Source: Anaeromyxobacter dehalogenans | GTDB taxonomy: Bacteria > Myxococcota_A > UBA9042 > DTJE01 | Length of the DNA: 7,547 bases | NCBI GenBank assembly: GCA_020722625.1 | Contig: DYKK01000127.1 | Coordinates: forward strand, 1,376 to 8,922 | Direction of reading: 5' to 3' | Shown here: one piece after another, positions 1 through 7,293 of the stretch | How positions within the stretch are numbered: position 1 is the stretch's first letter | How the letters are laid out: every line of letters begins with the position of its first letter | Position numbers and translations under genes: made by a program | Notes under the pieces: model-generated | Databases searched by the model: none | What the model was told of the DNA's origin: nothing | Seen by the model: only the letters and a program-made list of their open reading frames with translations

Positions 1-915
1 ATGGATCGTCTGCGTCGAGACCTGGACATTGCCGAAGATGGCCAGCTGGCTGGTCTGGAGCATGGGAACATCGAGGATCTTCTCGCCGCGCACCTTGAGG
101 ACCAGGCAGTCGCCTTGCTTGCCCACGTACCCGCCCTGGTCCTGGACATAGACGGGGAGGGCGTCCGGGAGGATGGGGTACAGGCGGCGGACCTCATCGC
201 CCCGGGGCTCGACCGCGACCAGGTCGGGTCTTGATGGCGCCGGGAGCACCGCGTGCGATTGCAGGTGCCGCGTCTCGTCCGGCAGGCAGATGCCCACGAG
301 CGAGCATCCCGCGCACTTGGGGCTGTCGTCGAGGGGCGGGGGGAGTCGCTGCGCCTCGGCGGCTGCACGCAGGGCCAGAGCCGCTTCCCGCACTCGGTCG
401 AGCAAGGCGTCCGTGATGGGAACCTCGACCCGGTCGCGGGACCCCACGTAGAAGATGAAGCCACGCTCGCACTGATAGCCGTTCGCGCGCAATACCAGGG
501 CCTGGGCCCCCACTTGGACGATGTCGGGTTCCCAGGCACCCTCGGGCCGGTCCGGCTTATGCCCGTGCTTGTAGTCCACGGGGGTCGCGACCCTCCCCTC
601 GGCCTCGACCAGGTCCATCCGCGCGATGACGCCCGGGTCCGGGGCGGACAGCGTGATGGAACGCGCGTGGACCTTGGGCGGCGCCTCACCCTCCGGGACG
701 TCGTCCGGGTCCGGAAGCAGAGGCCCCGCCACGTCCACCCGCCGGTGCTGGTGGCGCCCCTCGACCGTATCGGCCGAGTCCTCGAACTCGCCCTGGACCC
801 ATTCCAGATAGGCGAGCCTCGGGCAATAGACCCACTCGTTCAGCATGCGGGCGGGGATCAGATCCCGCTCGGTCTGCCAACCCGCTGTGGTCACGACGGT
901 CGTGGTGTTGGACAT
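1..915 (-). CDS. cas4-cas1: Cas4-Cas1 fusion protein, N-terminal 305 residues (runs off the left edge)
   Basis: This gene captures new spacers: the Cas4 half is a RecB-like Fe-S nuclease that trims and PAM-selects prespacers, and the Cas1 half is the integrase. Reading the minus strand from the ATG at 915 gives 305 open codons to base 1 with no stop, so the 3' part is missing. Seen in the Cas4 part (about residues 1-215): the start-proximal block LNEWVYCPRLAYLEW with Cys31; RecB motif II in ARMDLVE (Asp101); motif III VDYKHG (Asp114, Lys116); the Q-x3-Q pair (Gln134, Gln138); and the Cys triad C-x2-C-x5-C (Cys201, 204, 210). All four Fe-S cysteines are present. A linker of about 30 residues follows. 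Cas1 then begins near residue 246 with LYPILPDALPVYVQDQGGYV. The Cas1 catalytic Glu, His and Asp lie outside the window. This ATG is the only ATG or GTG in frame below an upstream TAA near 1091, and GGAGGA sits 4 bases before it. Cas4-Cas1 fusion is a known hallmark of type I-G loci. Fusion identity is near certain; downstream integrity is unknown. Confidence 0.95.
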   Translation of the reverse strand, partial: MSNTTTVVTTAGWQTERDLIPARMLNEWVYCPRLAYLEWVQGEFEDSADTVEGRHQHRRVDVAGPLLPDPDDVPEGEAPPKVHARSITLSAPDPGVIARMDLVEAEGRVATPVDYKHGHKPDRPEGAWEPDIVQVGAQALVLRANGYQCERGFIFYVGSRDRVEVPITDALLDRVREAALALRAAAEAQRLPPPLDDSPKCAGCSLVGICLPDETRHLQSHAVLPAPSRPDLVAVEPRGDEVRRLYPILPDALPVYVQDQGGYVGKQGDCLVLKVRGEKILDVPMLQTSQLAIFGNVQVSTQTIH

Positions 916-1127
916 CGCTTCCTCCGGTTGAAGCGCCAAACACTGGATTGGACGTTCTGGCGGGCGGCCGTATTCGGAAGGGGGCGGCGACCGGGACCAT
1001 GCCTGATATCGGCCAATGGGGCAACGTGCCGGTGGCGCCCGTCGAACCCGAGGACGCGGGACCCCCTCCTCCGCCCCGGGCGGCAACAGATTCGGTTACC
1101 AAGGAACGGGGCGTCCTGGTCAGCCCC
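916..1127. other. 212 bp gap between csb2 and cas4-cas1, no gene recognised
   Basis: This is the only sizeable gap within the cas gene run. No coding sequence is supported. The cas4-cas1 frame stays open upstream as far as a TAA near 1091 but offers no ATG or GTG, and overlapping frames have no recognisable protein. On the minus strand I looked for a sigma-70-like promoter and found no convincing -35/-10 pair, and no clear hairpin followed by T residues that would act as a terminator. The gap holds the cas4-cas1 ribosome binding site at its left end. It may contain a promoter for the adaptation genes or be the remnant of a lost gene; the sequence does not decide. Confidence 0.5.
920..925 (-). 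promoter_or_regulatory. Shine-Dalgarno site of cas4-cas1
   Basis: GGAGGA on the minus strand lies 4 bases before the ATG at 915 and fixes the start of cas4-cas1. Because this gene does not directly follow csb2, it carries its own strong ribosome binding site and need not rely on coupling. Confidence 0.75.
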
Positions 1128-2714
1128 TCATCGGGCTTCCGGGGCAGACCGGTCCTTTCCCGGGCGGTATCCTACCATCAGTCCGAAGCCCCAATGACGA
1201 CCGGCCCCGATGGTGAGGGGCCCGGGGACTTCGAGACCGTCCTTGAAACGAATCGTGAGGTGCACGGCCGTCTGCGTCAGGAGATGTCCGGGACGCACGT
1301 ACCCTTGGGGCCTGCCCTGCCTGTCAAACTTGTGGGCAGAGTACGACTGGCGAAACCATGACAACTTGGACCATTCGAATTCACATGGGGCTGGTACGTC
1401 AGACTGCGCCAACGCCCGCAGGATGAGGGCGCGAGTCTTGTCCGGCTTGTGGTCATCGTGGCCTGGAAGGATGACAGGGGTGAAACTGTGCCAGACGTTC
1501 GCCGGCCTCGTGTAGAAACGGGCGACGTTGTCGTGCTGAACCGGTACGAGGATCGGCGGGTCGCTCATCCCGAACTCGTCGCCTCGCAACGGCACAAGGA
1601 CCTGGCCCGCCAGGCGTCTTGCGACGTAGTCCAGCAGTTTGTCGTCCCCAACCGGCGCGATCAGCATCACGCGACGAATCCCCGGGTCGGCATGCTCGTG
1701 GCCAACAGACGGGATCGGGACATAGGATAGCTGGCGATGCCCACCGTTTTGAACCTGGTGGCGCTCGTTCTGTTCGGTGGCCTTCCCTGTCGTCCCATGA
1801 ACCTCGCCGGTCCGTCGGTGGCCGGCCACGTAGGTCTCGACCCAGTCCTGGCCCACGTCACGGGGCGGATGGGCCTTCATGGCCTCGATGGCCAGGTGAC
1901 GGACCATGGCCGCGATGTGAAGGAACCTGCGGTGCGGATAGCGGAACCGGGACCCGTCGGCCGTGCGGAGATCAAAGACGCGGTAGGGGCGTCCGGGCGG
2001 GGTATCCTGGCGCCGATAATGAACAGTGTCGAAGGCACGCAACTGGGGCACCAGGAGAAAGCCTTCCTCGGCGATGCGGCCGAGGAAGGCCGCGTGCTTG
2101 CGCATGAGGTCGTCCAACGTCCCGCGTTTGGGCGTGCGCAAGGGGACCCCATCGGCTGCGCCCGGCAGCCAACGATGGCCAGGCAAAGCGGCCGTCTGCT
2201 CACCCGTGATGACCGCCGCGTCCGCGGCAACCATGTCCACCCCCCACCCGAGATGGGTCATGGAGCGAGCCGTGACCTTCAGGACATCAATGAAATCTTG
2301 CCGGCCCGCCCAGTCGTCGGGGATCCGATACAGATAATGCACCGAATCTCCGTCGAGATGCACTGGGCGAACGTCCTTTTCCGTCCGGTAGTCAGCGATG
2401 CTCACCTTTCCGCCCCTGGACCAGGATTTCGCGGGCACGTCGCCGACATTGTCCGGCACGTAAAGTCGGTACGGGCGCTCGGAGGGTTTCGCCGCGCAGG
2501 CGACGATCTCGGGTGGAGGCAGCGTCTCGAGCCAGCCGAAAGCCGGCGCGGCGTACACAAGACGTTCACGCTCGTTCCAGCGTCCGGCCGCGGCGGCCAC
2601 CATCGCTTGAAACATCCTCAGGGGTGACGGCGGCCATTCCGGTCCTCCGTCCCCGTTTCGACCATGCGAGTACGGAGCGAGAAACCGGATGCCGATGTGC
2701 AGGTAGGAAGCCAT
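1128..2714 (-). CDS. csb2: Csb2, type I-G Cas5-Cas6 fusion (GSU0054 family)
   Basis: In type I-G systems Csb2 combines Cas5, which caps the crRNA 5' handle in the effector complex, with Cas6, the endonuclease that cuts pre-crRNA. The protein is 528 residues from the ATG at 2714. Seen: an N-terminal RAMP strand (SYLHIGIRFLAPYSHGR, residues 3-19) followed by the Csb2 signature EWPPSPLRMFQAM (26-38). A central block reads SYVPIPSVGHEHADPGIRR (330-348), and a block VWHSFTPVILPGH lies at 407-419. At the C-terminus is the glycine-rich RNA-binding loop of RAMP proteins, GPLTIGAGRHWGFGLM (498-513). The Cas6 catalytic residues cannot be assigned by eye. A GTG at 2717 in the same frame would add one residue. 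GGAG at 2723-2726 suits either start: 8 bases from the ATG (1-base overlap with csb1, TGATG) or 5 from the GTG (4-base overlap). Either way translation is coupled to csb1. Family identity is strong; the exact start is open by one codon. Confidence 0.93.
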   Translation of the reverse strand: MASYLHIGIRFLAPYSHGRNGDGGPEWPPSPLRMFQAMVAAAAGRWNERERLVYAAPAFGWLETLPPPEIVACAAKPSERPYRLYVPDNVGDVPAKSWSRGGKVSIADYRTEKDVRPVHLDGDSVHYLYRIPDDWAGRQDFIDVLKVTARSMTHLGWGVDMVAADAAVITGEQTAALPGHRWLPGAADGVPLRTPKRGTLDDLMRKHAAFLGRIAEEGFLLVPQLRAFDTVHYRRQDTPPGRPYRVFDLRTADGSRFRYPHRRFLHIAAMVRHLAIEAMKAHPPRDVGQDWVETYVAGHRRTGEVHGTTGKATEQNERHQVQNGGHRQLSYVPIPSVGHEHADPGIRRVMLIAPVGDDKLLDYVARRLAGQVLVPLRGDEFGMSDPPILVPVQHDNVARFYTRPANVWHSFTPVILPGHDDHKPDKTRALILRALAQSDVPAPCEFEWSKLSWFRQSYSAHKFDRQGRPQGYVRPGHLLTQTAVHLTIRFKDGLEVPGPLTIGAGRHWGFGLMVGYRPGKDRSAPEAR

Positions 2715-3838
2715 CACTCGTGCTCCGCCTCGTCCGGCGAATCCTCCGTCCCCTTGTCCCCGCGCTTCGGCTTTGGCTTGCCGGGTTTCTCGGTCTTCAC
2801 GTCCTGCTTTGCTCGCTCCTTCTCGAATGGGACCGTCCGGTCCTCACCGACCCGGAACTCCCTGGCCGCTTCCGTGGCGAATCGGAGCGCGTCGTCGTGG
2901 GTGACGTTGCACGGCTCGCGCCGGCCGTCTCCGTGGACCTCGACGAACTCTCGGGGCTGATTCGGGTCGAGTACGAGCGTGCAGCCCTGGCGAAGATACG
3001 GATCGGGTCTGGACGTGAACGCGACGAGTGACAGACCGAGGATGTATCGGCGCAGGGCCAGGGTCTTGTCCTCGTCACGGCCCGCGTACAACTGGCGCAG
3101 CGCGGAGATCCCGAGCGTCGCGTCACGCCGGATCCCTCCCTCGGCGATCACGCCCCCGGGAACGTGGGAGGCTGGATTGTGGACGAACCCCCGCTGCGCA
3201 AGCGGGCTCTTCTGGTTGCCTTCCGCCTTCGCCTTTTCGTCCTCGGTGAAGACGTCGAGCGCGGTGTAGTCCACGGGCGGGATGTACACGGCCCCACGCG
3301 TCAGGACGCGCACGTTGAACGCCCGGATGGTGGAAGCAACCACCCGCGGGAATTTGACCTGTGTGTCCCGCGAGTCCCAGACGCCGAACACCAGCGATGT
3401 GGGGGCGATTCGCGCGAGCGTCTCGGCGTTTCCGCGTAGGGCGTCCCTGAAGGCGTTTTGCAGCTCCTCGCCCAACGAAGAGCAGCGAAGAAGAGCATCG
3501 CCGGCGCGGTGACCGGCTTCGAGGAGGTTGATGCGATGGTCCCCGGCCACGACCACGATCTGCGGAACGAGGTGCTTGTATTTGTCGGTCTTGAACAAAG
3601 GCTCGATCCGGTTGGCCTGGGAGCCCACGCTGTCAATGAGGCATACGCTGCGGCCCTGGGCATCGGTATCGATGTTGTACCCACCCGGGAAGCCGCCGGG
3701 GCTGGCGGCGAAGGTGGGGGGAAACAGCACCGCGTCCGGGCCTTCGACCGGAACGAGGGACTCGCGGATGACCAGGGCCGCCGGGCCATCGTCACGAAAG
3801 TAGTGGTCGAATCGGGACAAGACGGATGAATCAGCCAT
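2714..3838 (-). CDS. csb1: Csb1, type I-G Cas7 backbone protein (GSU0053 family)
   Basis: Csb1 is the Cas7-type RAMP protein that multimerises along the crRNA spacer to form the effector backbone in type I-G systems. The product is 374 residues. Seen: the GSU0053-type blocks LIDSVGSQANRIEPLF (residues 67-82), SLVFGVWDSRDTQVKFPRVV (148-167), RGAVYIPPVDYTA (181-193), the RGFVHNPASH block (216-225), and GGIRRDATLGISALRQL (234-250). The last 35 or so residues (about 338-374) are a lysine-, glutamate- and proline-rich tail of low complexity, likely disordered. The start is the ATG at 3838, with AAAGGAG 8 bases upstream. The gene begins 14 bases after the csb3 stop, and its stop overlaps the csb2 start, so it sits in the middle of a coupled operon. 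No frameshift or missing block is apparent. Assignment rests on recognised conserved motifs plus gene order. Confidence 0.95.
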   Translation of the reverse strand: MADSSVLSRFDHYFRDDGPAALVIRESLVPVEGPDAVLFPPTFAASPGGFPGGYNIDTDAQGRSVCLIDSVGSQANRIEPLFKTDKYKHLVPQIVVVAGDHRINLLEAGHRAGDALLRCSSLGEELQNAFRDALRGNAETLARIAPTSLVFGVWDSRDTQVKFPRVVASTIRAFNVRVLTRGAVYIPPVDYTALDVFTEDEKAKAEGNQKSPLAQRGFVHNPASHVPGGVIAEGGIRRDATLGISALRQLYAGRDEDKTLALRRYILGLSLVAFTSRPDPYLRQGCTLVLDPNQPREFVEVHGDGRREPCNVTHDDALRFATEAAREFRVGEDRTVPFEKERAKQDVKTEKPGKPKPKRGDKGTEDSPDEAEHE

Positions 3839-3846
3839 GGGTCACA

Positions 3847-3853
3847 CTCCTTT
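3847..3853 (-). promoter_or_regulatory. Shine-Dalgarno site of csb1, overlapping the csb3 stop
   Basis: AAAGGAG on the minus strand, 8 bases before the csb1 ATG. Its first A is the last base of the csb3 TGA codon, so a ribosome finishing csb3 stops on the csb1 binding site. This is the strongest ribosome binding site of the effector genes and fits a backbone subunit needed in several copies per complex (inference). Confidence 0.75.
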
Positions 3854-4647
3854 CAAGAGAGGGGAACCGCCGGGCGAAACGCCTTGTGCTTCTTCTGGCC
3901 TGTGCGAAACCAGTTCTGGAAACGATAGCCGCGCGCATCCGCGAGGCCGAGGGACCCGGTCGTCGCCGCCAGGAGGAGACTGGGCAACAGCGGAACATGC
4001 CACGTAAAATAATCGTACACACGCAGGGTGTTGGTCGGGGCGGGGCGACTCACCTGCAATCCAACGAGACAGAGAAACTCGACTGCGGGATGACCGACGC
4101 TCTCGAGTTTGACGGTGTCCGTGGCGAATCCGACATCACGGGTGTGCGCGTTGGTCGAACGCCTCGCGTCAAAGTGGTACGGCACCTTTGGTTTTGGGGG
4201 GTCGTCCGCCGTCATGGCCACCATCCCAACGTTGAACAGGTCTGAACCACGAAAGCGCGGGTCTTCACGCATCGCACCCTGCATCGCCCGTGCGATGCCG
4301 ACGCTCTCCATGCTCCCGGCCCACACCTTCAGGTCCTTGGCTCCCGTCGAGTCCGATTCCCACCAGTCGATCACAAGATGAAACGGTTCCCCGATGATCA
4401 AGGGCGACGAGTAGATGTCCGACGGCCGGACTGCGGTCAGCTCGGCGGTGGCGACTTTCTCGACAAGTTCCTCAAGCGAGCCGCGAGCGGCGATCAGGAA
4501 CGTTCCATCCCCGCGCGAGAACCACCCCTCCGCCCCGGACCACCGGCGGTCGGCCAGCTCGAGGAGTGCGCAACATGCAAAGAACTGGCCCGGGTTCGTC
4601 GCGTCCACGTTCACGGTGATGGTCGGGGTCGGGGCGAGAGGGGTCAT
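3853..4647 (-). CDS. csb3: Csb3, type I-G effector subunit in the Cas8 position (GSU0052 family)
   Basis: Csb3 replaces the larger Csx17/Cas8 protein in one branch of type I-G systems and is taken to occupy the large-subunit position; its exact role in target recognition is not settled. The product is 264 residues from the ATG at 4647. Seen: a block near the N-terminus, NVDATNPGQFFACCALLELAD (residues 13-33, two adjacent cysteines at 25-26); a central block VPYHFDARRSTNAHTRDVGF (155-174); and a C-terminal block FLCLVGLQVSRPAP (191-204). No nuclease or membrane motif is visible. An open frame runs upstream to an ATG at 4743, but that would lie entirely inside the cas3 HD domain. The 4647 ATG has GGAGGA 6 bases before it and overlaps the cas3 stop as ATGA, so it is chosen. 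At 264 residues it is far smaller than typical Cas8 or Csx17 proteins. Identification rests on the conserved blocks plus the exact cas3-csb3-csb1-csb2 order. Confidence 0.87.
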   Translation of the reverse strand: MTPLAPTPTITVNVDATNPGQFFACCALLELADRRWSGAEGWFSRGDGTFLIAARGSLEELVEKVATAELTAVRPSDIYSSPLIIGEPFHLVIDWWESDSTGAKDLKVWAGSMESVGIARAMQGAMREDPRFRGSDLFNVGMVAMTADDPPKPKVPYHFDARRSTNAHTRDVGFATDTVKLESVGHPAVEFLCLVGLQVSRPAPTNTLRVYDYFTWHVPLLPSLLLAATTGSLGLADARGYRFQNWFRTGQKKHKAFRPAVPLS

Positions 4648-7244
4648 GGCCAGTCCTCCGGTTGGTCCACATCGGCCGATGGATGGGCGCTCGCCGCCCA
4701 GTCGGCGACGCGGAGCAGGGATTCGATGTACGCAAGGCCCCATCGGCCATACTTGCGTTGCAGCCTCGCGAACCGGCGCGGCGTTTCGCCGGCCAGGGCC
4801 TCCACGTCGGCGTCAGTCGCGTCGGGGTCGAATGCCTCGTCGGCTGGAAAATGGGGTCTGGCGCGGCCGTGGTGGGCCGCGATCAGGTGCAACGCCAGGT
4901 CCCTCGTTTCCTCGTCGAGGCCCTCGAACGCGGGGGAAGTCTGGGCGTCCAGCACGGAGGCGAACTCATGGCGAAACGGCTCAGGCAGACCGATGCCGCC
5001 GCGACCCGACTTGGCCAGTACGACTTCCGGATAGCGCGGGTTTCCGAGGCGGCGCTGGAACGCCGCGCGCCTCTTCCCGTGGTCGTGCCATTCCGCGGCG
5101 AGGACGACCGCATGCGCGACCTCCCGGGGCAAGGACAGCCGTTGGACGATGCGTTCCGCATGGGCCTTCACGTCCGCGACGTGCGTCTCCCATGTGACGT
5201 CGCGGTGGCTCGCCACGGTTCCTTCACGAGGTAGTTCGTACCACCGCCAGAACCGCCGGAGACCCTCGTCCTCGCCGGTGTCGTCCGCGTCCGGCCGGGT
5301 GTCAATCGTCCGGGTCAGCCGGAGGTGCGCAGGGGGGACCGCCTCTTGATCCCACACCCGCAGCCGAAGCGGCCGGCCGTGCTCATCCTTCGCCTCGTCT
5401 GCCACGTCATCCGCATGGGGCGACGCGCCTGCCAGCATCCCATTGTCGAGCCCGCCCACGTCCGGCGGCAAGAGTACCGTGCAGTCCTCGATGACGTCCT
5501 TGGCCCGCCGATTGCCGACCAGCGCTTTGAGCGTCAGCACCTGCACTGACCCTCGCGGGTCGAGGACCCATGCCGGTCGGTCCCCATGCTTTTCCGCCAG
5601 AACCTTCAGTTCCTTGAAGCATCGGTCACTCCGGTCTCGCAGGAGTTCGTGTGGCAACAAGGGGTAGTCATCGAGAAGGTCCTCGGGAGGATAGCGGGAC
5701 AGAAGTTCTTCATCGGCGATCACGCCAACCTCTTCCCGCCAGGCGATGTGTGTCTCCCGGGGCTCCCATTTCGAGTCCCCATGCAGGCCATGCAGGTAGG
5801 GGGCGACAGCAGGCCGTCCGGGCATCTGATGTCGGATGGACGTCATCGCCCACGCGTCGAACAAGGAATCGGTCGCGACTGGGATCGAGGGCTCAGGGGC
5901 GAACGCCTCCTCGACCCTGCAGGGCAAATCGTCCCTCGCGGCGAGGGTCATCAAGGCCTGCGGGCTCGCGTCATGGACAGGTCCGTCCTCTTCGTTCTGC
6001 GCGGGGACCGGCGGGAGCATTTGCAGCAAGCGCAGGGTCCTCGCGCGTCGAATCTTCATCTCGCCGGCCTCTTGCTCGCCGGTTTGTCCTGCTTGCTGGT
6101 CGAGGGAAGCCGGGTACACCACGTGAACCCGCGTGTGATGGGGGCTCTCGCCGTAGCGGTTCACCCGGCCCAGCCTCTGCGCCATGCTCTCGAAGGTGGA
6201 CAGGTCGCAGACCAGGTGGTCCGCGGAGATGTCAATACCCACCTCTCCCGCGCTGGTGCACACGAGATAGACGGTCTCGCCGCGCTCCGACCCCCAAAAG
6301 AAACGCCTGAACGCTGGCTGTTCCACGAGGGCGTCGCGTTCCTTGCCCCGGAGGGTGCCGGTCAGCAGGACCACTGGCCGCTTCGTCTTTTTCAACGCCT
6401 TCTCGACGTCGGTGACGGCCTTGAGCGTGCGCACGAAGACCAGGACTGCAGCGTGGTCGTCTTTGTACCCGCGGGCGATCTCGGCGACCCGCCCGGTCAC
6501 GGCGTCGTCGTCTGCGACCCGCGTGAAGGTCAGATGCTTGGGCGCGTGAATCCGTTGCCGGACGACGGGGTGCGCATCGTCCGCTTGCGACAGGGTGAGT
6601 ACGTTCTCCCGGTCCACGTTGTCGTGGCGGGAGGTGGCTGTCATTTCCATCACGTGGAATCGAGCGAACTCCCCGCCTTCGGCCTGCTGGCGCTGAATCT
6701 CGCGCAGGAGGCGCTGGAAGGCCGGCTCCAGGTGGGCCTCGTCGTGCACCAAGAGCGCATCCTGCCCCAGGAGTCCCGCGTGCAACGGCCGGGACCTGAA
6801 CCCGACGCCGTAGCCGGAAAACAGCAGGCGAGAGCCAATCATGTCCACAGTCCCCACAATCACGGCGGGTCGCGCGGGGTCGGTGGACCACTCCCGATTG
6901 TCGGCGAACTGGCCGCGCAGGGTGCTGATCGCGAGGGTCGCGAAGCCGGGAATCCCCAGTCCGGGCAGGCTTTCCCTGAGCCTTACCACCTCGGCCGTGG
7001 TCTGGTCCACAACCGTTCGGCGGTTCACGACGTACACGAGCCGCCGGGGGACCGCGACCCCCCGGGCCAGCGCGACCAGCCAGACCGCGATGACGTTCGT
7101 TTTGCCAAGACCCGTCGGGACGTTGCAGAGTGGAGGGATCCGACCTTGAGAGAACTTCCGGAACAGATCCTTCTGCCAGGGAAACGGGTCGTGGCCCGTC
7201 AGAAGCCTGAACTGCTCCTCGAAACTCTGGTTGTCTGCCGCCAT
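4644..7244 (-). CDS. cas3: Cas3 helicase-nuclease of type I-G, with C-terminal HD domain (GSU0051 family)
   Basis: Cas3 is the effector nuclease: after the crRNA complex opens target DNA, it translocates by ATP hydrolysis and cuts the displaced strand. The product is 866 residues from the ATG at 7244. Seen, in order: a Q-motif-like PFPWQ (20-24); Walker A NVPTGLGKT (41-49); the DEAH box in LLVHDEAHLEP (164-174); motif III MTATS (201-205); motif V CTSAGEVGIDI (329-339); motif VI QRLGRVNR (356-363). The HD nuclease comes at the end: His688 in ETHVAD, His720-Asp721 in WHDHGK, His791-His792 in AAHHGRARP, and Asp848 in RVADWAAS. This reversed order (helicase first, HD last) is the arrangement known for type I-G Cas3. 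All key residues are intact. A GTG seven codons upstream (7265) is in frame, but AGGA at 7250-7253 lies 5 bases from the ATG, while the GTG has no properly spaced site. It is the first gene of the operon, and its TGA overlaps the csb3 ATG. Confidence 0.96.
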   Translation of the reverse strand: MAADNQSFEEQFRLLTGHDPFPWQKDLFRKFSQGRIPPLCNVPTGLGKTNVIAVWLVALARGVAVPRRLVYVVNRRTVVDQTTAEVVRLRESLPGLGIPGFATLAISTLRGQFADNREWSTDPARPAVIVGTVDMIGSRLLFSGYGVGFRSRPLHAGLLGQDALLVHDEAHLEPAFQRLLREIQRQQAEGGEFARFHVMEMTATSRHDNVDRENVLTLSQADDAHPVVRQRIHAPKHLTFTRVADDDAVTGRVAEIARGYKDDHAAVLVFVRTLKAVTDVEKALKKTKRPVVLLTGTLRGKERDALVEQPAFRRFFWGSERGETVYLVCTSAGEVGIDISADHLVCDLSTFESMAQRLGRVNRYGESPHHTRVHVVYPASLDQQAGQTGEQEAGEMKIRRARTLRLLQMLPPVPAQNEEDGPVHDASPQALMTLAARDDLPCRVEEAFAPEPSIPVATDSLFDAWAMTSIRHQMPGRPAVAPYLHGLHGDSKWEPRETHIAWREEVGVIADEELLSRYPPEDLLDDYPLLPHELLRDRSDRCFKELKVLAEKHGDRPAWVLDPRGSVQVLTLKALVGNRRAKDVIEDCTVLLPPDVGGLDNGMLAGASPHADDVADEAKDEHGRPLRLRVWDQEAVPPAHLRLTRTIDTRPDADDTGEDEGLRRFWRWYELPREGTVASHRDVTWETHVADVKAHAERIVQRLSLPREVAHAVVLAAEWHDHGKRRAAFQRRLGNPRYPEVVLAKSGRGGIGLPEPFRHEFASVLDAQTSPAFEGLDEETRDLALHLIAAHHGRARPHFPADEAFDPDATDADVEALAGETPRRFARLQRKYGRWGLAYIESLLRVADWAASAHPSADVDQPEDWP
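4654..4659 (-). promoter_or_regulatory. Shine-Dalgarno site that fixes the csb3 start
   Basis: GGAGGA on the minus strand, 6 bases before the csb3 ATG at 4647, within the last codons of cas3. It supports the short csb3 start over the in-frame ATG at 4743 inside cas3. Confidence 0.75.
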
Positions 7245-7249
7245 TGTCT

Positions 7250-7253
7250 TCCT
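7250..7253 (-). promoter_or_regulatory. Shine-Dalgarno site that favours the cas3 ATG start
   Basis: AGGA (within CAGGAAG) on the minus strand, 5 bases before the ATG at 7244. The alternative GTG at 7265 directly abuts its nearest purine run, too close to act as a ribosome binding site. Confidence 0.6.
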
Positions 7254-7263
7254 GTGCGTGCGC

Positions 7264-7286
7264 ACCCCTGAACGACCCCTCGAACG
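7264..7286 (-). repeat. Imperfect tandem direct repeat at the predicted cas operon start site
   Basis: On the minus strand CGTTCGAGGGGT (7286-7275) is followed immediately by CGTTCAGGGGT (7274-7264), identical but for one missing base. A weaker related stretch, GGTTCGGGT (7296-7288), precedes them and overlaps the -10 element. The repeats lie on the predicted transcription start and early leader. That position would suit a repressor-binding site, but no regulator gene is in view and chance is possible in GC-rich DNA. Confidence 0.4.
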
Positions 7287-7293
7287 TACCCGA

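Noticed and set aside
686..1102. 138-codon minus-strand frame in the csb2/cas4-cas1 gap, continuing into cas4
   Set aside because: It overlaps the Cas4-coding region in a different frame and has a low-complexity Gly/Ala/Pro/Arg-rich translation with no recognisable family.
253..1197. 314-codon plus-strand open frame opposite cas4-cas1 and the gap
   Set aside because: The minus strand encodes clear Cas4 and Cas1 motifs here. The plus-strand product is compositionally an antisense shadow.
1737..2627. 296-codon plus-strand open frame opposite csb2
   Set aside because: It lies wholly within csb2 on the other strand, with no domain signature and no independent context.
4648..4743. Upstream extension of csb3 to the ATG at 4743
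   Set aside because: The added 32 residues would be encoded wholly inside the cas3 HD domain and lack family-like sequence. The ATG at 4647 has a well-placed GGAGGA and the typical ATGA overlap.
5586..7271. 561-codon open frame on the plus strand, antisense to cas3
   Set aside because: It lies entirely opposite cas3, whose motifs are unmistakable. Its translation shows no recognisable domain, and long antisense frames are expected opposite high-GC genes.
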